DNA of 64,000 nt, taken from Atrina japonica (Eukaryota; Mollusca; Bivalvia; Pterioida; Pinnidae). Positions 51,778 to 63,127 of the stretch are shown here, one piece after another (the stretch's first letter is position 1; every line of letters starts with the position of its first letter). The stretch covers positions 442,001 to 506,000 of the forward strand of contig BROG01000032.1 in NCBI GenBank assembly GCA_030159075.1, in the 5' to 3' direction. A model generated the notes under the pieces. The model was not told where the DNA came from. It worked only from the letters and a program-made list of their open reading frames with translations, and made no database searches. The translations under genes and the position numbers were made by a program.

Positions 51778-51867
51778 ATAGTGCAACCTGTGTTGAAACA
51801 CCACCTGTATTGAAAGACCACATTTCAGTGGCAGAATGAGTGGTCCTTCCATACAGGACCCATTGTA
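51778..51867. mobile_element. Short pogo-like MITE interrupted at its right end
   Basis: ATAGTGCAACCTGTGTTGAA, CACATTTCAGTGGCAGAATG and GGTCCTTCCATACAGGACC align in order with the 86-bp element at 58401-58486. The right terminus (CATTGTA) coincides with the insertion point of the SINE that follows. Confidence 0.6.
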
Positions 51868-51868
51868 T

Positions 51869-52157
51869 GTTTTGTTTGTTTGTTTATTGTTGTTTAACGT
51901 CCCACTCAAGAATATTTCACTCATATGGAGACGTCACCAAATGCCGGTGAAGGGCTTCAAATTTTGGCCTATGCTCGGCACTTACGGCCATTGAGCAGTG
52001 AGGGTTCTTTAAAGTGCCGACACCTACTGTGACACGGGACCTCCAGTTTTTACTGTCTCATCCGAAAGACAGGAAACCAACCTGTCGCCGGCGGGACTCG
52101 AACTCACGACCTCACGATCCAGAGTCGAGCGCGCTACCGACTGAGCCAGGCCGGCTC
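51869..52157 (-). mobile_element. Young full-length tRNA-derived SINE (family A) with target-site duplication
   Basis: CCCATTGTAT is present at both 51859-51868 and 52158-52167, a 10-bp target-site duplication. On the minus strand the head reads GGCTCAGTCGGTAGCGCGC (A-box region) and GAGTTCGAGTCCCG (B-box region); between them CTCTGGA looks like a tRNA anticodon loop with CTG in the anticodon position. The body contains AAGTGCCGAGCATAGGCC and ends in TTAAACAACAATAAACAAAC. GC content is well above the surroundings and the promoter boxes are intact, both fitting a recent insertion. Confidence 0.9.
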
Positions 52158-52184
52158 CCCATTGTATAGCCTAATAAAAACAAC

Positions 52185-52366
52185 TACAGTTGAATCTCTT
52201 CAAGTCAAAACCGGTTGAGTCGAACTCTGGATATGCCAAAGTTGAAAGTCCGGTCCTGGTTTTTATAGACATAATAATATATCAATCAAAAAATTTGGTA
52301 ATCTCGAATTCCGGATATCTCAAAGTAAAAGGGGCCGTCCTTTTAAGATAATGAAATTTCACTGTA
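52185..52366. mobile_element. Pogo-like MITE with TA target
   Basis: TACAGTTGAATCTCTTCAAG at the left and AAATTTCACTGTA at the right are inverted ends bounded by TA on each side. Internal GGTTGAGTCGAACTCTGGAT and ATCTCGAATTCCGGATATCT are mirror-related. Confidence 0.65.
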
Positions 52367-52392
52367 CTTCAAATTTATCAAAAAAGAAATAT

Positions 52393-52453
52393 TTGTTGTT
52401 GATGATGATGATGATGATGTTGATGTTGTTGATGATGATGATGATGTTGATAT
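52393..52453. repeat. GAT/GTT trinucleotide microsatellite
   Basis: GATGATGATGATGATG tracts broken by TTGATGTTG. Confidence 0.95.
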
Positions 52454-52655
52454 ACAAAATATACATGTACATAAATAGAAACAGGTTTGTGTAAAAGTGG
52501 CAACATGGGTGAAACGGTTTGAAAACAATATCTTTTTGAGTCTAAAAATTAAAAGCAGTTAAGACCAGTGATTATCTAGGAAAGTCATTAGTTTGATCAT
52601 GAAAACTGCAGTGTTGATATATGATAACGTAATGATCTTTTATCACAAGATTTTT

Positions 52656-52795
52656 GTCTAAAAATAGCAACAATGGTAATTTAGTTAACAACTTTCATTA
52701 CAACAGCCAAGTCTAAAAGTAGCAACAATAAAGACTTGTATAACAACCATCATTACTGAAGCCAAGTCTAAATGTAGCAACAATAATGATAGAAG
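52656..52795. repeat. 55-bp repeat, three units
   Basis: GTCTAAAAATAGCAACAATG-like words start at 52656, 52711 and 52766, an exact 55-bp step. The units are diverged by about a third. Confidence 0.75.
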
Positions 52796-53059
52796 ATCTA
52801 CACATTTCTATGAAAACGTTCAAATCTAAACAAGGCAAAAAAAAAAACCCAAAAATGAGGCATTGGTACAGAGTTTGTGATCTTCTGATATAGCAGACTG
52901 ACAACTACATGTGATAGTTTTAGAAGGATTTCTTAGTGAAACAGAATCTTTTTAAATTACTTTAAACCAAATGACATAAATTTAGTGATTTCTCAGTGAT
53001 ATAGGATACTCTAAATTATCTGAAAAGCAGGCACAATTTACTCATTGCAGTTACGTAAC

Positions 53060-53115
53060 AGGAAAGGAAGAGTGCACCGCCAGACTGGAGTTTGAACCCA
53101 GGCCATCGACAATTC
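53060..53115 (-). mobile_element. tRNA-like SINE fragment
   Basis: The complement of GGAGTTTGAACCCAGGCC gives a B-box (GGGTTCAAACTCC) next to GTCGATGGCCTG. The A-box is not clear. Confidence 0.35.
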
Positions 53116-53378
53116 ATACAACTTCTTTATTTTCTGAGTTACATTGAGTTGGTCCTACATACATGACAGTATCTCTATGCAAGGCAAACTGATCTAAAAA
53201 TAACAGCTGGGGTTACAGATTTACGATAAATCTATTTCTATGATAATCAGTACCACTGTAAAACACAAAAGAAACGAAGATTGTTGTCATTGGTAATTCT
53301 TGTACACACTTGTATATGGCTTCTGCTTAACTCTGGGAAACATATCATACATAGTTGTGTGTTATTTAGTCATCAGGG

Positions 53379-53632
53379 TTCAACATTAAGGTTTGTCCGG
53401 TTGTCCGGGACAAGTCCATTTTTCATTCGGACAAGTAGATGTTACTTCTCACTTGTCCAGAAGGACAAGTGAAATTGCTGAAGACAAAAATTCATTCAAT
53501 AAAAATTATTCTTGTTTAAACACAAAATAATACACTTAAATGTTGATTTTCGGACGAGTCATTTTTGGATTTGGATAAGTAGATTTAAAGACTCTGCAGA
53601 ACAAGTAGAAATTTTACTGTTGTTGACACTTG
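53379..53632. mobile_element. ACTTGTCC-rich MITE-like element, opposite orientation
   Basis: GGTTCAACATTAAGGTTTGT at the left and ACTGTTGTTGACAC at the right are the inverted ends. CACTTGTCCAGAAGGACAAG is a near-perfect hairpin. It is the complement of the copies at 21313 and 49135. Confidence 0.75.
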
Positions 53633-54311
53633 GTTCATTAGTTTCAGTCACAATTATGTGTTGTATACATGTACATCTGTATAATAACTGCTTTAATACA
53701 AAAAATGGAAGATCACAATGTTCATTTGCCAGTTCAATACATATATACATGTATATATACATATTCTCCTTTAGTGCTGTAACTCAAGATGAGACAAATG
53801 AGGGTGCCAAAAATTATTAAATGGTAAGGCTTCTAAAGAAATCATCTTACAGAATATCATGGAATTCAAAAGCTGCCATGGGCAGTCAAGACTTCTGGTA
53901 AAAACAATTACTGTAGTTACAAATTAAATTGGCAATACTATGTATTTTTGTTTTTCACTTCACATAACTAGATCTAATTTATCCCTTATTGGGCTAGGCT
54001 ATTTTATGAATACAATGATGTGTTCTTTTCCTTTCAGGGTGAAAAAATGTAAAATTAAACTGTGCACTGACATCAAATTGATACTGTGGTTGAAAGTCTG
54101 GCCTCCAACCACTCAGCCATGACTCCTTATTATTCAGAAACATTTTGTATGTACTTTTATTTTCCAAAATAACTTTTTTACCCATTTCATTATTGCATAT
54201 TTATGTACATGTACACTTTATATACATGTACGAGTTCATTGACAATTTATCAAAGTGATCTCAAACAGATACTGGATTAATGCAATAATATCTCATACAA
54301 AACTTTGACGG
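53633..54311. other. Unique AT-rich sequence
   Basis: No supported gene or repeat beyond short TA/CA stretches near 53740. Confidence 0.4.
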
Positions 54312-54348
54312 CTAAATTAAACTGCCAGGGGAAATAACTGGTGATGTC

Positions 54349-54443
54349 TTGTTGTTTGTTTGTTTATTGTTGTTTAACGTCCCACTCAAGAATATTTCAC
54401 TTATATGACGGGGCTTCAAATTTTGGCCTATGCTCGGCACTTA
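54349..54443 (-). mobile_element. Truncated SINE (family A) between long direct repeats
   Basis: TTGTTTATTGTTGTTTAACG, CACTCAAGAATATTTCACTT and TTGGCCTATGCTCGGCACTT match the tail and body of the full copy at 51869. The tRNA-like head is missing (5' truncation) and a segment of about 25 bp around the ACCAAATGCCGGT hairpin is deleted. It sits between a 37-bp direct repeat at 54312-54348 and a 44-bp relative at 54444-54487. Confidence 0.85.
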
Positions 54444-54487
54444 CTAAATTAAACTGCCAAGTCGAGGCGCTAATAACTGGTGATGTC

Positions 54488-55710
54488 AATTAGTGAATTT
54501 ATCATTTATTGTCACATTGGAATATACTACTACCATCACTATTACCCATAGTTACATGAGAATACAAATGATACCTTACTTTGGTAAGAAAATACCTCTA
54601 ACTCAAACTGAAGTAACTGAATATTGATTGGCAATGATTGATGAGAAATAGATCTTAATATGATTACTCTAACTTTCATTATGCAAATTTCATCTTTATC
54701 TCCATAATAAACAAAGAATCAATTAATACAACATACATGTACTAAACTTTTCGAATACAGAAAAAAAATCTCACTTCATGTTTTATCAATGTGCAACAGA
54801 TCACCCAATTCAAAAAGTCAATAATTTTGTTTGTTTTGAGGTTTTTTTTTTGCCTTTTTTCAAAGGTTCTTCAATAATTTCCTTGATATGCATTAATGTT
54901 AAATACATGTAGAATATAGACTATCTTAGTTTACATACATGCATATGTTGTATTATAAATTTAACACAGATAAAACAAAACTTGGAAATTTAATCATTCA
55001 TGGTTCACTTCACCAAAGAGAAACAAACGAAGAAGACAAGGCACATGTCAAAATTAGCTGTTGGCACTCCGCATGTCACTTAAACCTCCTTAGATCTAAC
55101 GAGCCTCCTCCAACATATCCTTCACAGAGGTCAGGAAGGTGTGACCTGACACAAGGACCGTACTTTTGAAACTGACAACGAAAATCATTTTCCAGGAAAA
55201 AAAATTACTACTGAAAAATTAAGCTTCAGCAGATGAAAAGAAAAATCTTTGCTTAACGAGGCAATGAATCTATTTCAGTTGACCTATGTGCACCAGAGAA
55301 TGCAAAAATCTAACAGATAAATGTCATCAGTTCTTTATCTAGACTTAAGTAGTTTATTTATAAACTCTGGTAATACACAACCAGATAGCATTAAAAAATA
55401 TGCAACTGTCAAGGGGCTGACTTGAGACTGATTCTTCCCTGTCAATTTTTTTTAACTAACGTAAGAATGTTAATGGTATATTTATTACTTTAATTTAGAA
55501 TGACTATGAACCGAGATATTGGGGCTCAAACTACAGACTTTTTTTTTTACTTTCCATCTGCCTGAGCACATTTTGTAACCATCTGGAAGAATCCAAATAC
55601 TGTCTGAGAAGGAACATGTAATTGGAAAAATAAAAAAATAACATGAACAAATATTTCTAAGAGTCAACTATTACCTATGTGAAATATATTAATACCCGGA
55701 AGAAGACAAT
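54488..55710. other. Unique AT-rich sequence
   Basis: No supported gene or repeat. Confidence 0.4.
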
Positions 55711-55714
55711 TACA

Positions 55715-56258
55715 GGTGTACATGTACATAAACATATATATGTATATGAACATATGTACAAATGTATGTGTAGATGAACATGTGTAAGTGTAAATGAACA
55801 TTTCTAAGTGTAGATGAAAAGTGTAAGTGTATATGAACATGTGTATGTGTAGATGAAATGTGTAAATGTAGATGCCCATGTGAAAGTGTAGATGAACATG
55901 TGTAAGAGTATATGAACATGTGTAAGTGTATATGAACATGTTTAAGTGTAGATGAACATGTATAAATGTATATGAATATTTATAAGTGTAGATGAACATG
56001 TGTAAGAGTATATGAACATGTGTAAGTGTATATGAACATGTTTAAGTGTAGATGAACATGTATAAATGTATATGAATATGTATAAGCGTAGATGAAATGT
56101 GTAAGTGTAGATGAACATGTGTAAATCTATATGAACTTATGTAAGTGTAGATGAACATGTGTAAGTGAAGATGAACATGTGTAAGTGTAAATGAACATAT
56201 GTAATTGTATTTATAGATGAAATGTGTAAATGTACATGTCAATGTGTATATGTTAGTG
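55715..56258. repeat. 20-bp minisatellite array with 100-bp higher-order period
   Basis: The unit is GATGAACATGTGTAAGTGTA (20 bp; about 27 units). A block of five units starting at 55891 (GATGAACATGTGTAAGAGTA first) recurs at 55991 with an exact 100-bp shift. Confidence 0.95.
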
Positions 56259-56792
56259 ACAAAAAACCACCCTCTCCTTATTGCCAGTAATTAAATCCAA
56301 CCAAATCATAACCCCTCCCTCTTTCTTCATTTATATGTACCTTTATTTCATCCCCCTAAAAGATGGGGAAAACTGAACTTTGTAAAACATCTAGACCTGA
56401 AATATGGATTTAATTCTGTATCTGTATACAAGCACTATCATAAATTACATTGGTAACTGAAAACTATCTATAGTTTTTAGGAAGTAAGGGAATAATCATA
56501 AATCTAACAATAAAATGCATGTCAAGTTACAACATAATTTATTGGAAAATTTAATAAATATCAAGATTGTAAACATCTGGAATAACACTATCAATACTGA
56601 ATGTCTGCACAAGCAACGACATCAGTCTTTGATTAACCATGCTTTTTCTTTACATGTAGCCATCAACTACAATATTTCATTTCACATCCTTTAGTTTAAA
56701 AGGCCACTTTCACTGAATTTCATGGATGTTCATTTTCTTATTATCATCATTAAATACTTCCATTTACGGAGAATATCATTCATTGCATTACT
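56259..56792. other. Unique AT-rich sequence
   Basis: No gene or repeat recognised. Confidence 0.4.
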
Positions 56793-56985
56793 TTTGATTT
56801 TGATTTGATTTTGATTTTTGTTTTAGGCCATACTCAACAATTTTTCAGTCATATGATGGCGTCCAGTTTTTATTGGTGGAGGAGAAACCCTGGCTACCCG
56901 GGTAAAGACCACCGACCTTCCGCAAGAAAACTGGCAAACTTTCCCACTTAATTCGAAATGACCCTAGCAGGATTCGAACCAGAGG
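56793..56985 (-). mobile_element. tRNA-derived SINE (family B), head missing
   Basis: TTTGATTTTGATTTTTGTTT, CTCAACAATTTTTCAGTCAT, CCGGGTAAAGACCACCGACC and AAGAAAACTGGCAAACTTTC are followed by the complement of a B-box (GGATTCGAACC). The A-box end is lost. Confidence 0.75.
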
Positions 56986-58228
56986 TGCATTACTTTTGAA
57001 AATTTTGCCCCCACTTATGACACGTGAGCCAATCCTTTTAAGACCATTTGAGAGTATGTGATATAAACCACAGGTACATAAAAACCATACAGAAAATTGT
57101 TGAAATATGCAAATTTTTGTTATTGAAACATAAAATTTTAAACAAATTACAAACTGAAATCTCTGAAAGAGTACTTTTAAGTGGTCCACAAATCTTATAT
57201 GCAAGTTAGATAATCTTTGAATTGTTGATTTATTCAATTTAAAACAAACACATAAATACAATATGAACTTACTTTTACATAATATAATTCCATGAAACTC
57301 TTTCTTGTCAAGAAACAAAATGTGTCAGACTTTACAGTTAATGCCAAAATCTCAAAGTCAAACAATTCAGGGTCATAAAAGATACACATCCAACACCGTA
57401 ATAGAGTTGAAAGACCGCAATGGGAAAAGAGAGCAACCTAACCTTAATGAACTATGGAGTAATGTCATGTTCATGGAAAAATTGACAAATAAAACACACA
57501 CAAAAAAAAAAAAAAAAGAAACCAAACCTGAATACCAAACTGGTTTTATTTAGTGTCAGTCTAAATAACTTCCCCTTGAGAGGTGGAGGATTCAATTAAG
57601 TAACTGTCAGTAAGTTTGGGAAATAAGACAAGGTGACACTGGATTTTACAACAGGTGTGCTTTTTTTTAATTCAAACACTTGATATGTAACACAGGGGTA
57701 ATTTTCACTGTAAATTTAAATGACCCTCGAGTACTGGTATCCCAGAGGTATAACAATAGACTTAGTTCAATATTTATTTACCAGTCTGAGGAACTTTCAG
57801 AGTTGCTGTTATAATGAAATTAATACTTTTTATAATGGTACAAGTCTTTGTAATACGATGAACGAACATCCGGAAATGAAGCAGCAGCACAATGTCCAAT
57901 AGATGGCAAATGAAATTTATTTTTCAATCAATTCAACTGGGTATGGAAAATTTACCAGGAGTAAAGAAATTGAGCTTCCTGATTTATAAAGGTCAGCATT
58001 ATCTTGGCTTTTGTGACATGTTACTTTTCACTGTGAATGATATTCTAAGCTTTTTATGTTGATTAAGTTAAAATGTCTGGATCTTTTGAAGGGAAGGAGT
58101 GACTAATTTTGTATACATTGTAGTATGAATCCTATGGTTAACAGTTTGATATGTTTTGTAAGTAAAATGTTCATGACTTATCATTCTTGCCATATTCTAA
58201 GAACCACTCCATTAAATCATCCTTTAAA
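56986..58228. other. Unique AT-rich sequence
   Basis: No supported gene. The 157-codon minus frame at 56845-57318 takes its last third from the SINE and has no recognisable domain. Confidence 0.45.
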
Positions 58229-58403
58229 TACAGTGAAACTTGTATATAATGACCTTCATAGGCACAAAAGAGTCTTTAAAGGGAGGTGGTCTTAATACAG
58301 AGGTTGAGTTGTACACAAATAGTACTATTAAGGACAGCATCAAGGGTCTTTGTGACCAGATGGTCTTTACACTCAGGTGGTTGCTAAAGCAGGTTTTACT
58401 GTA
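58229..58403. mobile_element. Pogo/Tigger-like MITE with TA target
   Basis: TACAGTGAAACTTGTATATA at the left and AGCAGGTTTTACTGTA at the right are inverted ends flanked by TA. The interior GTTGAGTTGTACACAAATAG and GGTCTTTGTGACCAG match 10411-10573. Confidence 0.75.
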
Positions 58404-58486
58404 AAACCTCTTTCAAGGGACCTCCTGTCTTGAGAGGCCACATTGAGTGGCATATGGGGTGGTCTGTCAAGACCGCTTTCACTGTA
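58401..58486. mobile_element. 86-bp pogo-like MITE abutting the previous one
   Basis: GTAAAACCTCTTTCAAGGGA at the left and GGTCTGTCAAGACCGCTTTC, ACTGTA at the right pair as inverted ends. It shares its first bases with the right end of the element at 58229, so two MITEs sit head to tail. Confidence 0.65.
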
Positions 58487-60173
58487 TCTGGTATTAAAAT
58501 TTCAGTCACACAGCCAGAGAAAATGAGAAAATAAATTAACTTATATCTCCATGGGAATACAATTTGTTTAAGATAGTGTAAAAACTGAATTCCTTTAATT
58601 TCCTGGTTCCAACTATGGTACCGTAAGAGTACACAAGAACATGCACTTTATCATTTCAAAATTATTTTAAAATGCACTCTCTGTCATATACTACATTGAT
58701 ATTTTAGTTAATGTTGACATTAAAAAGTGATCTGCTGGAGAACTCATCAGCTTTTAAATCAAAGTCAATTAAGCCACTTGAAGAAAAGGATATTAAGTCT
58801 ACATCACAAATGATTAAACCATTCAGTAATCATTCTCCAAATTTGTATGGAAGGGAGATAACTCAAATGAAATAATCACTGAATACATGTACAACTGATA
58901 TATATATATATATATTCATTCATATACACACATTTATGAAATCATACATTCGTAACAATATACATGTACAATATACATGTATCAGTAGAAGAATGGATAG
59001 AATTAAGGAGAGAATTTATAGATTAGTTGAAGCACACTGCCTATATTCTCTTTCATCAGTTAACAAATTCAATTAAAATTTTCCAGTAAACTTATTCCAT
59101 GCAAATATCTGTTTATAATATACTTAATCTATCAAAAGAAGAAAAATATTTCCGTTCAAGTATGTTGTATATATATGATGAAACATTTGTTTCTTCTTCA
59201 AAATATGCAAAAAGAGTAATAAAAATTTTAAAACTTTGAGGTCAAACAATATTAAATCCCCTTCAAGTATTCTAGTGGCATTGACAAGTGGATCTATCTT
59301 GTCTGTGGGAAATTAAGCATGCTTTAATGCATTGATAATGAGGAACATAAACTGCTCCATAATTTTAAATATTGTGTGGTCTACTAAGACAGCCAGAGCC
59401 ATTCCCAGTTGAATACACATATTCAGAATCCTAGTTCTTCCTCTCAGATAATTCAATCTCAAGAAACCCGCCCATCTATTAGTTTGCACTTAAATATTTG
59501 CTGATAAATGTTTAACCACTAAATTTAAATTGAAAAAAGTCAAGATATCATCTTCAAATAAAGTGCATAACTTCCAATTATAAAAATCTATGTATAAAGT
59601 AACATTCTTTCCTTGTGTAACAGAAGTGTTTACGGACATTTTAGAGATTAATCATAATCGTCTCCGTGGAGTTTCTTTATTATCCCAATCTCTACATATC
59701 TTTACGAGACCATCATCAAAATCAGATAAAACTTGATCACAAAATCATTTATGCGATTATATTAACCATTTTTACAATTCAATTAAATCTTGCTATCCAA
59801 CTATATTGACATGTACTTCATCATCAAGATTTCAAAACTGATATTGAAACACAGTGTACATGTATGTACCTGTATTTGATAGAAATTAACAATTTTGATG
59901 AAAAACAACACAGACACACACAAACATTGTCAAATGCACTCTCAAATTTTCTCGGCCATGTCTATATATCATTCCACCAACCTTGAGAATTTCAATAAAA
60001 GATGGATAGATAAATGATGAATTGCTTAGTTTTTGATAAAGATTGTCTTTTATTGTTGTCAATAAATTGCTAATAACATTTTTCAGTTTTTATACATCAT
60101 AAATCAGTACTGAGACAGTGGTCACTCTTGATTTCACCGTGTGATTATATATACCGGTATACATTTTGCACAT
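58487..60173. other. Unique AT-rich sequence
   Basis: A TA run is near 58900. No gene seen. Confidence 0.4.
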
Positions 60174-60232
60174 GTGCACACACACACACGCACACACACA
60201 CTTACACACACACATACACATACACATGTACA
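60174..60232. repeat. CA microsatellite
   Basis: Interrupted CACACA tract with CG, TT and TA breaks. Confidence 0.95.
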
Positions 60233-60894
60233 TCAACATGTATGTACATCGACATGTATTAAACATTTTGCTAAAAGCAGCGCAATTCAATTTTACTGAC
60301 CTACATTTTATTACAGTTTCCCTGGATTACATTTGATAAATTATATCTCACAGAATTCAAGTATAAAAAAGAATTTTAGTTTACAGTACTGCATGTTTTT
60401 CAAGAATTCTGGTATCATGAAACCTAGAATTTTTTATGTACAAGTGTATATATACATATCCTTTTATCTCAAGTGAACTGTAGGTGTGTCTTGTAAATTT
60501 CTGTTTTCATTTTTTTTAACAAATCTTTTTTTCTTGTTTTATCTTTACCATATGCAAAAATAGAAAAAGCATCAATGGTAAACAACTTGAGAAAAATCTT
60601 TGGTGTACACAGTTACCCCTCAAAACACATTTGGACTGGTCTAAGTCATTGATTTACAGAAGGGTCCATTGTTTTCAGGGCTTGATGAGTTAAAACAATA
60701 ACAAAAGGGAACTACCTTTTGCATGTTACTGCTTGACAGTAATGGAGTACTTTTTATCAATAACCAACCATTTGTAATCAAAATGATTTCAACTGAGTTA
60801 CACTCAACTAATAGAAGAACAATAACTACACAACAACAAACTTATACAATCTTGATATACCACACCATATACCAGTCAAATGTCCTCCTCTAGA
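60233..60894. other. Unique AT-rich sequence
   Basis: No gene or repeat recognised. Confidence 0.4.
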
Positions 60895-61016
60895 CAGGTG
60901 GTTGCTTAAAAAGGTTTTATTCAAAGGAAGTTTTAGCTGAATGGTAATCAGAATGCCCTCTCACAAGACAGGCAGTCTGTCACAAGAGTGATCTCTCAAG
61001 AAATGTTTCACTGTAT
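60895..61016. mobile_element. Pogo-like MITE fragment
   Basis: AGACAGGTGGTTGCTTAAAA, AGGTTTTATTC and CTCTCAAGAAATGTTTCACT, GTA recall the termini and interior of the 58229 and 58401 elements, but the order is rearranged. Confidence 0.5.
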
Positions 61017-61077
61017 TAGACAAATTTTATTCCTTGTTTTAGCTATGGGTATCTTATTTATATAAGACCACTTCATG

Positions 61078-61712
61078 CACTGCACCAACAAATTATAAGA
61101 TGACCATGTGATCCTCTGCAACACCAAATTAATAGATAATGTGATCCTCTTCACCACCTATGTAACAGATGACCATGTGATCCTTTGCACCACCAAAGTA
61201 ACAGATGACTACCTGATCCTCTGCACCACCAATGAAACAGATGACCATGTGATCCTCGGCATCACCAAAGTAACAGATGACCATGTGATCCTCTGCACCA
61301 CCAAAGTAACAGATGACCATGTGATCCTTTGCACCACCAATGTAACAGATGACTTCCTGATCCTCTGCACCACCAAAGTAACAGATGACCATGTGATCCT
61401 CTGCACCACCAATGTAACAGATGACCACCTAATCCTCTGCACCACCAAAGTAATAGATGGCCACCTAATCCTCTGCACCACCAAATTAACAGATGACCAT
61501 GTGATCCTTTGCACCACCAAAGTAACAGATGACTACTTGATCCTCTGCACCACCAAAGTAACAGATGACCATGTGATCCTTTGCACCACCAATGTAACAT
61601 GACTACCTGATCCTCTGCACCACCAAAGTAACAGATGACCATGTGATCCTCGGCATCACCAAAGTAACAGATAGCCACCTGATCCTCTGCACCACAAAAG
61701 TAACAGCAGAGC
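61078..61712. repeat. 36-bp minisatellite array (about 17 units)
   Basis: The unit is CACCACCAAAGTAACAGATG, ACCATGTGATCCTCTG (36 bp, twelve codons). One plus frame reads CTTKVTDDHVIL per unit and three minus frames also stay open for long runs. Units alternate between ACCATGTGATCC, ACTACCTGATCC and CCACCTAATCC variants. A one-unit indel near 61600 breaks the frame. Confidence 0.95.
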
Positions 61713-62427
61713 ACCTAAAGTTAAAATTATCTTACTTACCGGTATAAAAGACCAACTCCAAACTAGTGCCAATTATAATTATCACATACTCAATACCACC
61801 AAAGATGGAAAGGACCCAAGGTCACCTAACTAATATAAGACTCTCCGGTACAGCCTAACTGACTGAGAACTTTGCACCATCTACATCTAACTACCAAAGG
61901 ACCACCATATACTTAACATCATCAAGCTAATAGGGAACCACTTCATAATTAAGACATTATAATTCAGTGTCAATTGTGTTGGTTTTATTGGTGCATGAGT
62001 ACAAGTAACTAATTTAGGAATGAGACTAAACACCTCGTAGCTACATGTATATAGAATCCATGGAAGGGAGATTAGCATTAGTTTCTAAAAATGTTTTTAC
62101 CAAGTTTGAATGTGTCCATTTTTCACTTTTCATGGTGAAAACAGCATAAAATATTCTTCTTAAAATAAATTGAATCATTATTGGAAAGGAACATAGGGTT
62201 TTGTCCTGTGGGATCACTTGTAGTCTTGAAGTAGACCCTGCAAAACTTTACAAATTTTCTCAGATATTCTATTCAATATTCACTGGCAAGTAAGTACCTG
62301 AAGATGAAACACCATCCAAATGAAAACAGTAAATGTATCTGACCTTTACATTGCAAGTCATAGATTTCCTATATATTGGGCACCTGTGAGTAAATGAAGT
62401 TTTAGCATGCACAGAGAAAACATCTAC
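61713..62427. other. Probable intron downstream of the minus-strand exon
   Basis: If the exon at 62428-62580 is real, this stretch begins its downstream intron on minus (GTAGATG). No other exon was recognised in it. Confidence 0.45.
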
Positions 62428-62580
62428 CTGTCTTTTAGCTGGGCTTTGATCATCTTCTCTGTTGTGGACAACTTGACGTTGGCTGGTTCGTGACACAGAC
62501 ACAGGGATTCCCGATCTTGGTCTAACAGCTGCATCCATCTTCTTGACTGCTGGTGCAGATGCCTGACTTTGACTTCTGGA
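62428..62580 (-). CDS. Internal protein-coding exon, Ser/Arg/Gln-rich, family not identified
   Basis: Read on the minus strand, a pyrimidine-rich acceptor (TTCTAATACTTTTTCAG, with a CTAAT branch-point-like word) precedes 62580, and a CAG|GTAGATG donor follows 62428. The 153 bp between are open in one frame, start and end at phase 0, and encode 51 residues. The segment is Ser/Gln/Ala-rich at first, then two Lys and a Met (residues 13-15), then RPRSGIPVSVSRTSQRQ (about residues 20-36), and ends with acidic and basic residues including QSPAKRQ. It looks like a disordered linker. The SGIP core with nearby basic and Ser residues fits the S/T-x-I-P pattern used by proteins that bind microtubule end-binding EB proteins; that is a hypothesis from a four-residue motif. 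No neighbouring exon was recognised in the window, so the gene must have long introns or continue past 64 kb. An internal Met is probably not the start because the frame is open to the acceptor. Confidence 0.65.
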
Positions 62581-63127
62581 CTGAAAAAGTATTAGAATTT
62601 TTTAGCCAAGTGCTTGAAATGAGAAGTAAAAGTTGGAGATTTTTAGATGAAACATAAAACTTGTATCTTATCATATGTCTCAGTAGATGTATAGTAAAGT
62701 CCCTATAACATGGGGGGATGGAGTTTCGTGAACCCTTTCCTGACCTGTACAAGTTTAAAATTTAGGTAATAAAGCGTAACGACGTTACAATTACACTGCC
62801 AAGAGTCCTCAATCCTAATTGTCATCATATCTAGAGCTTGTTATAACGGAATAGTGAGTAAAATCATCCATATGATAATCAAAAGATTACTCTGCCCCGC
62901 CATCTTATGTGAATCGGACAATATCATGCATTCACTGTGTTGATCCAGATTTTAGCACAGGTCAAACGTTTTAGTATTTCATCCACAGCTGAAATAAATA
63001 AACGAAAAATTCTTGGTAGTAGGTAAAACAACAACATATCTATGAGTGAGAGGTGTGCCTGGTCACTACTGTTTTGATTCAATGCACAGCATTAATTAAT
63101 TAAGAATCTGTATCAGGAGAGAGAAAA
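62581..63127. other. Probable intron upstream of the minus-strand exon
   Basis: It ends, on minus, with the acceptor TTCTAATACTTTTTCAG. No further exon recognised. Confidence 0.45.

Noticed and set aside
52085..52157. Sequence considered as a functional tRNA gene on minus
   Set aside because: A and B boxes are good, but the acceptor stem does not pair properly and the sequence continues into a SINE body with a target-site duplication.
56845..57318. 157-codon minus frame
   Set aside because: Its C-terminal third is a SINE read backwards and the rest has no recognisable domain.
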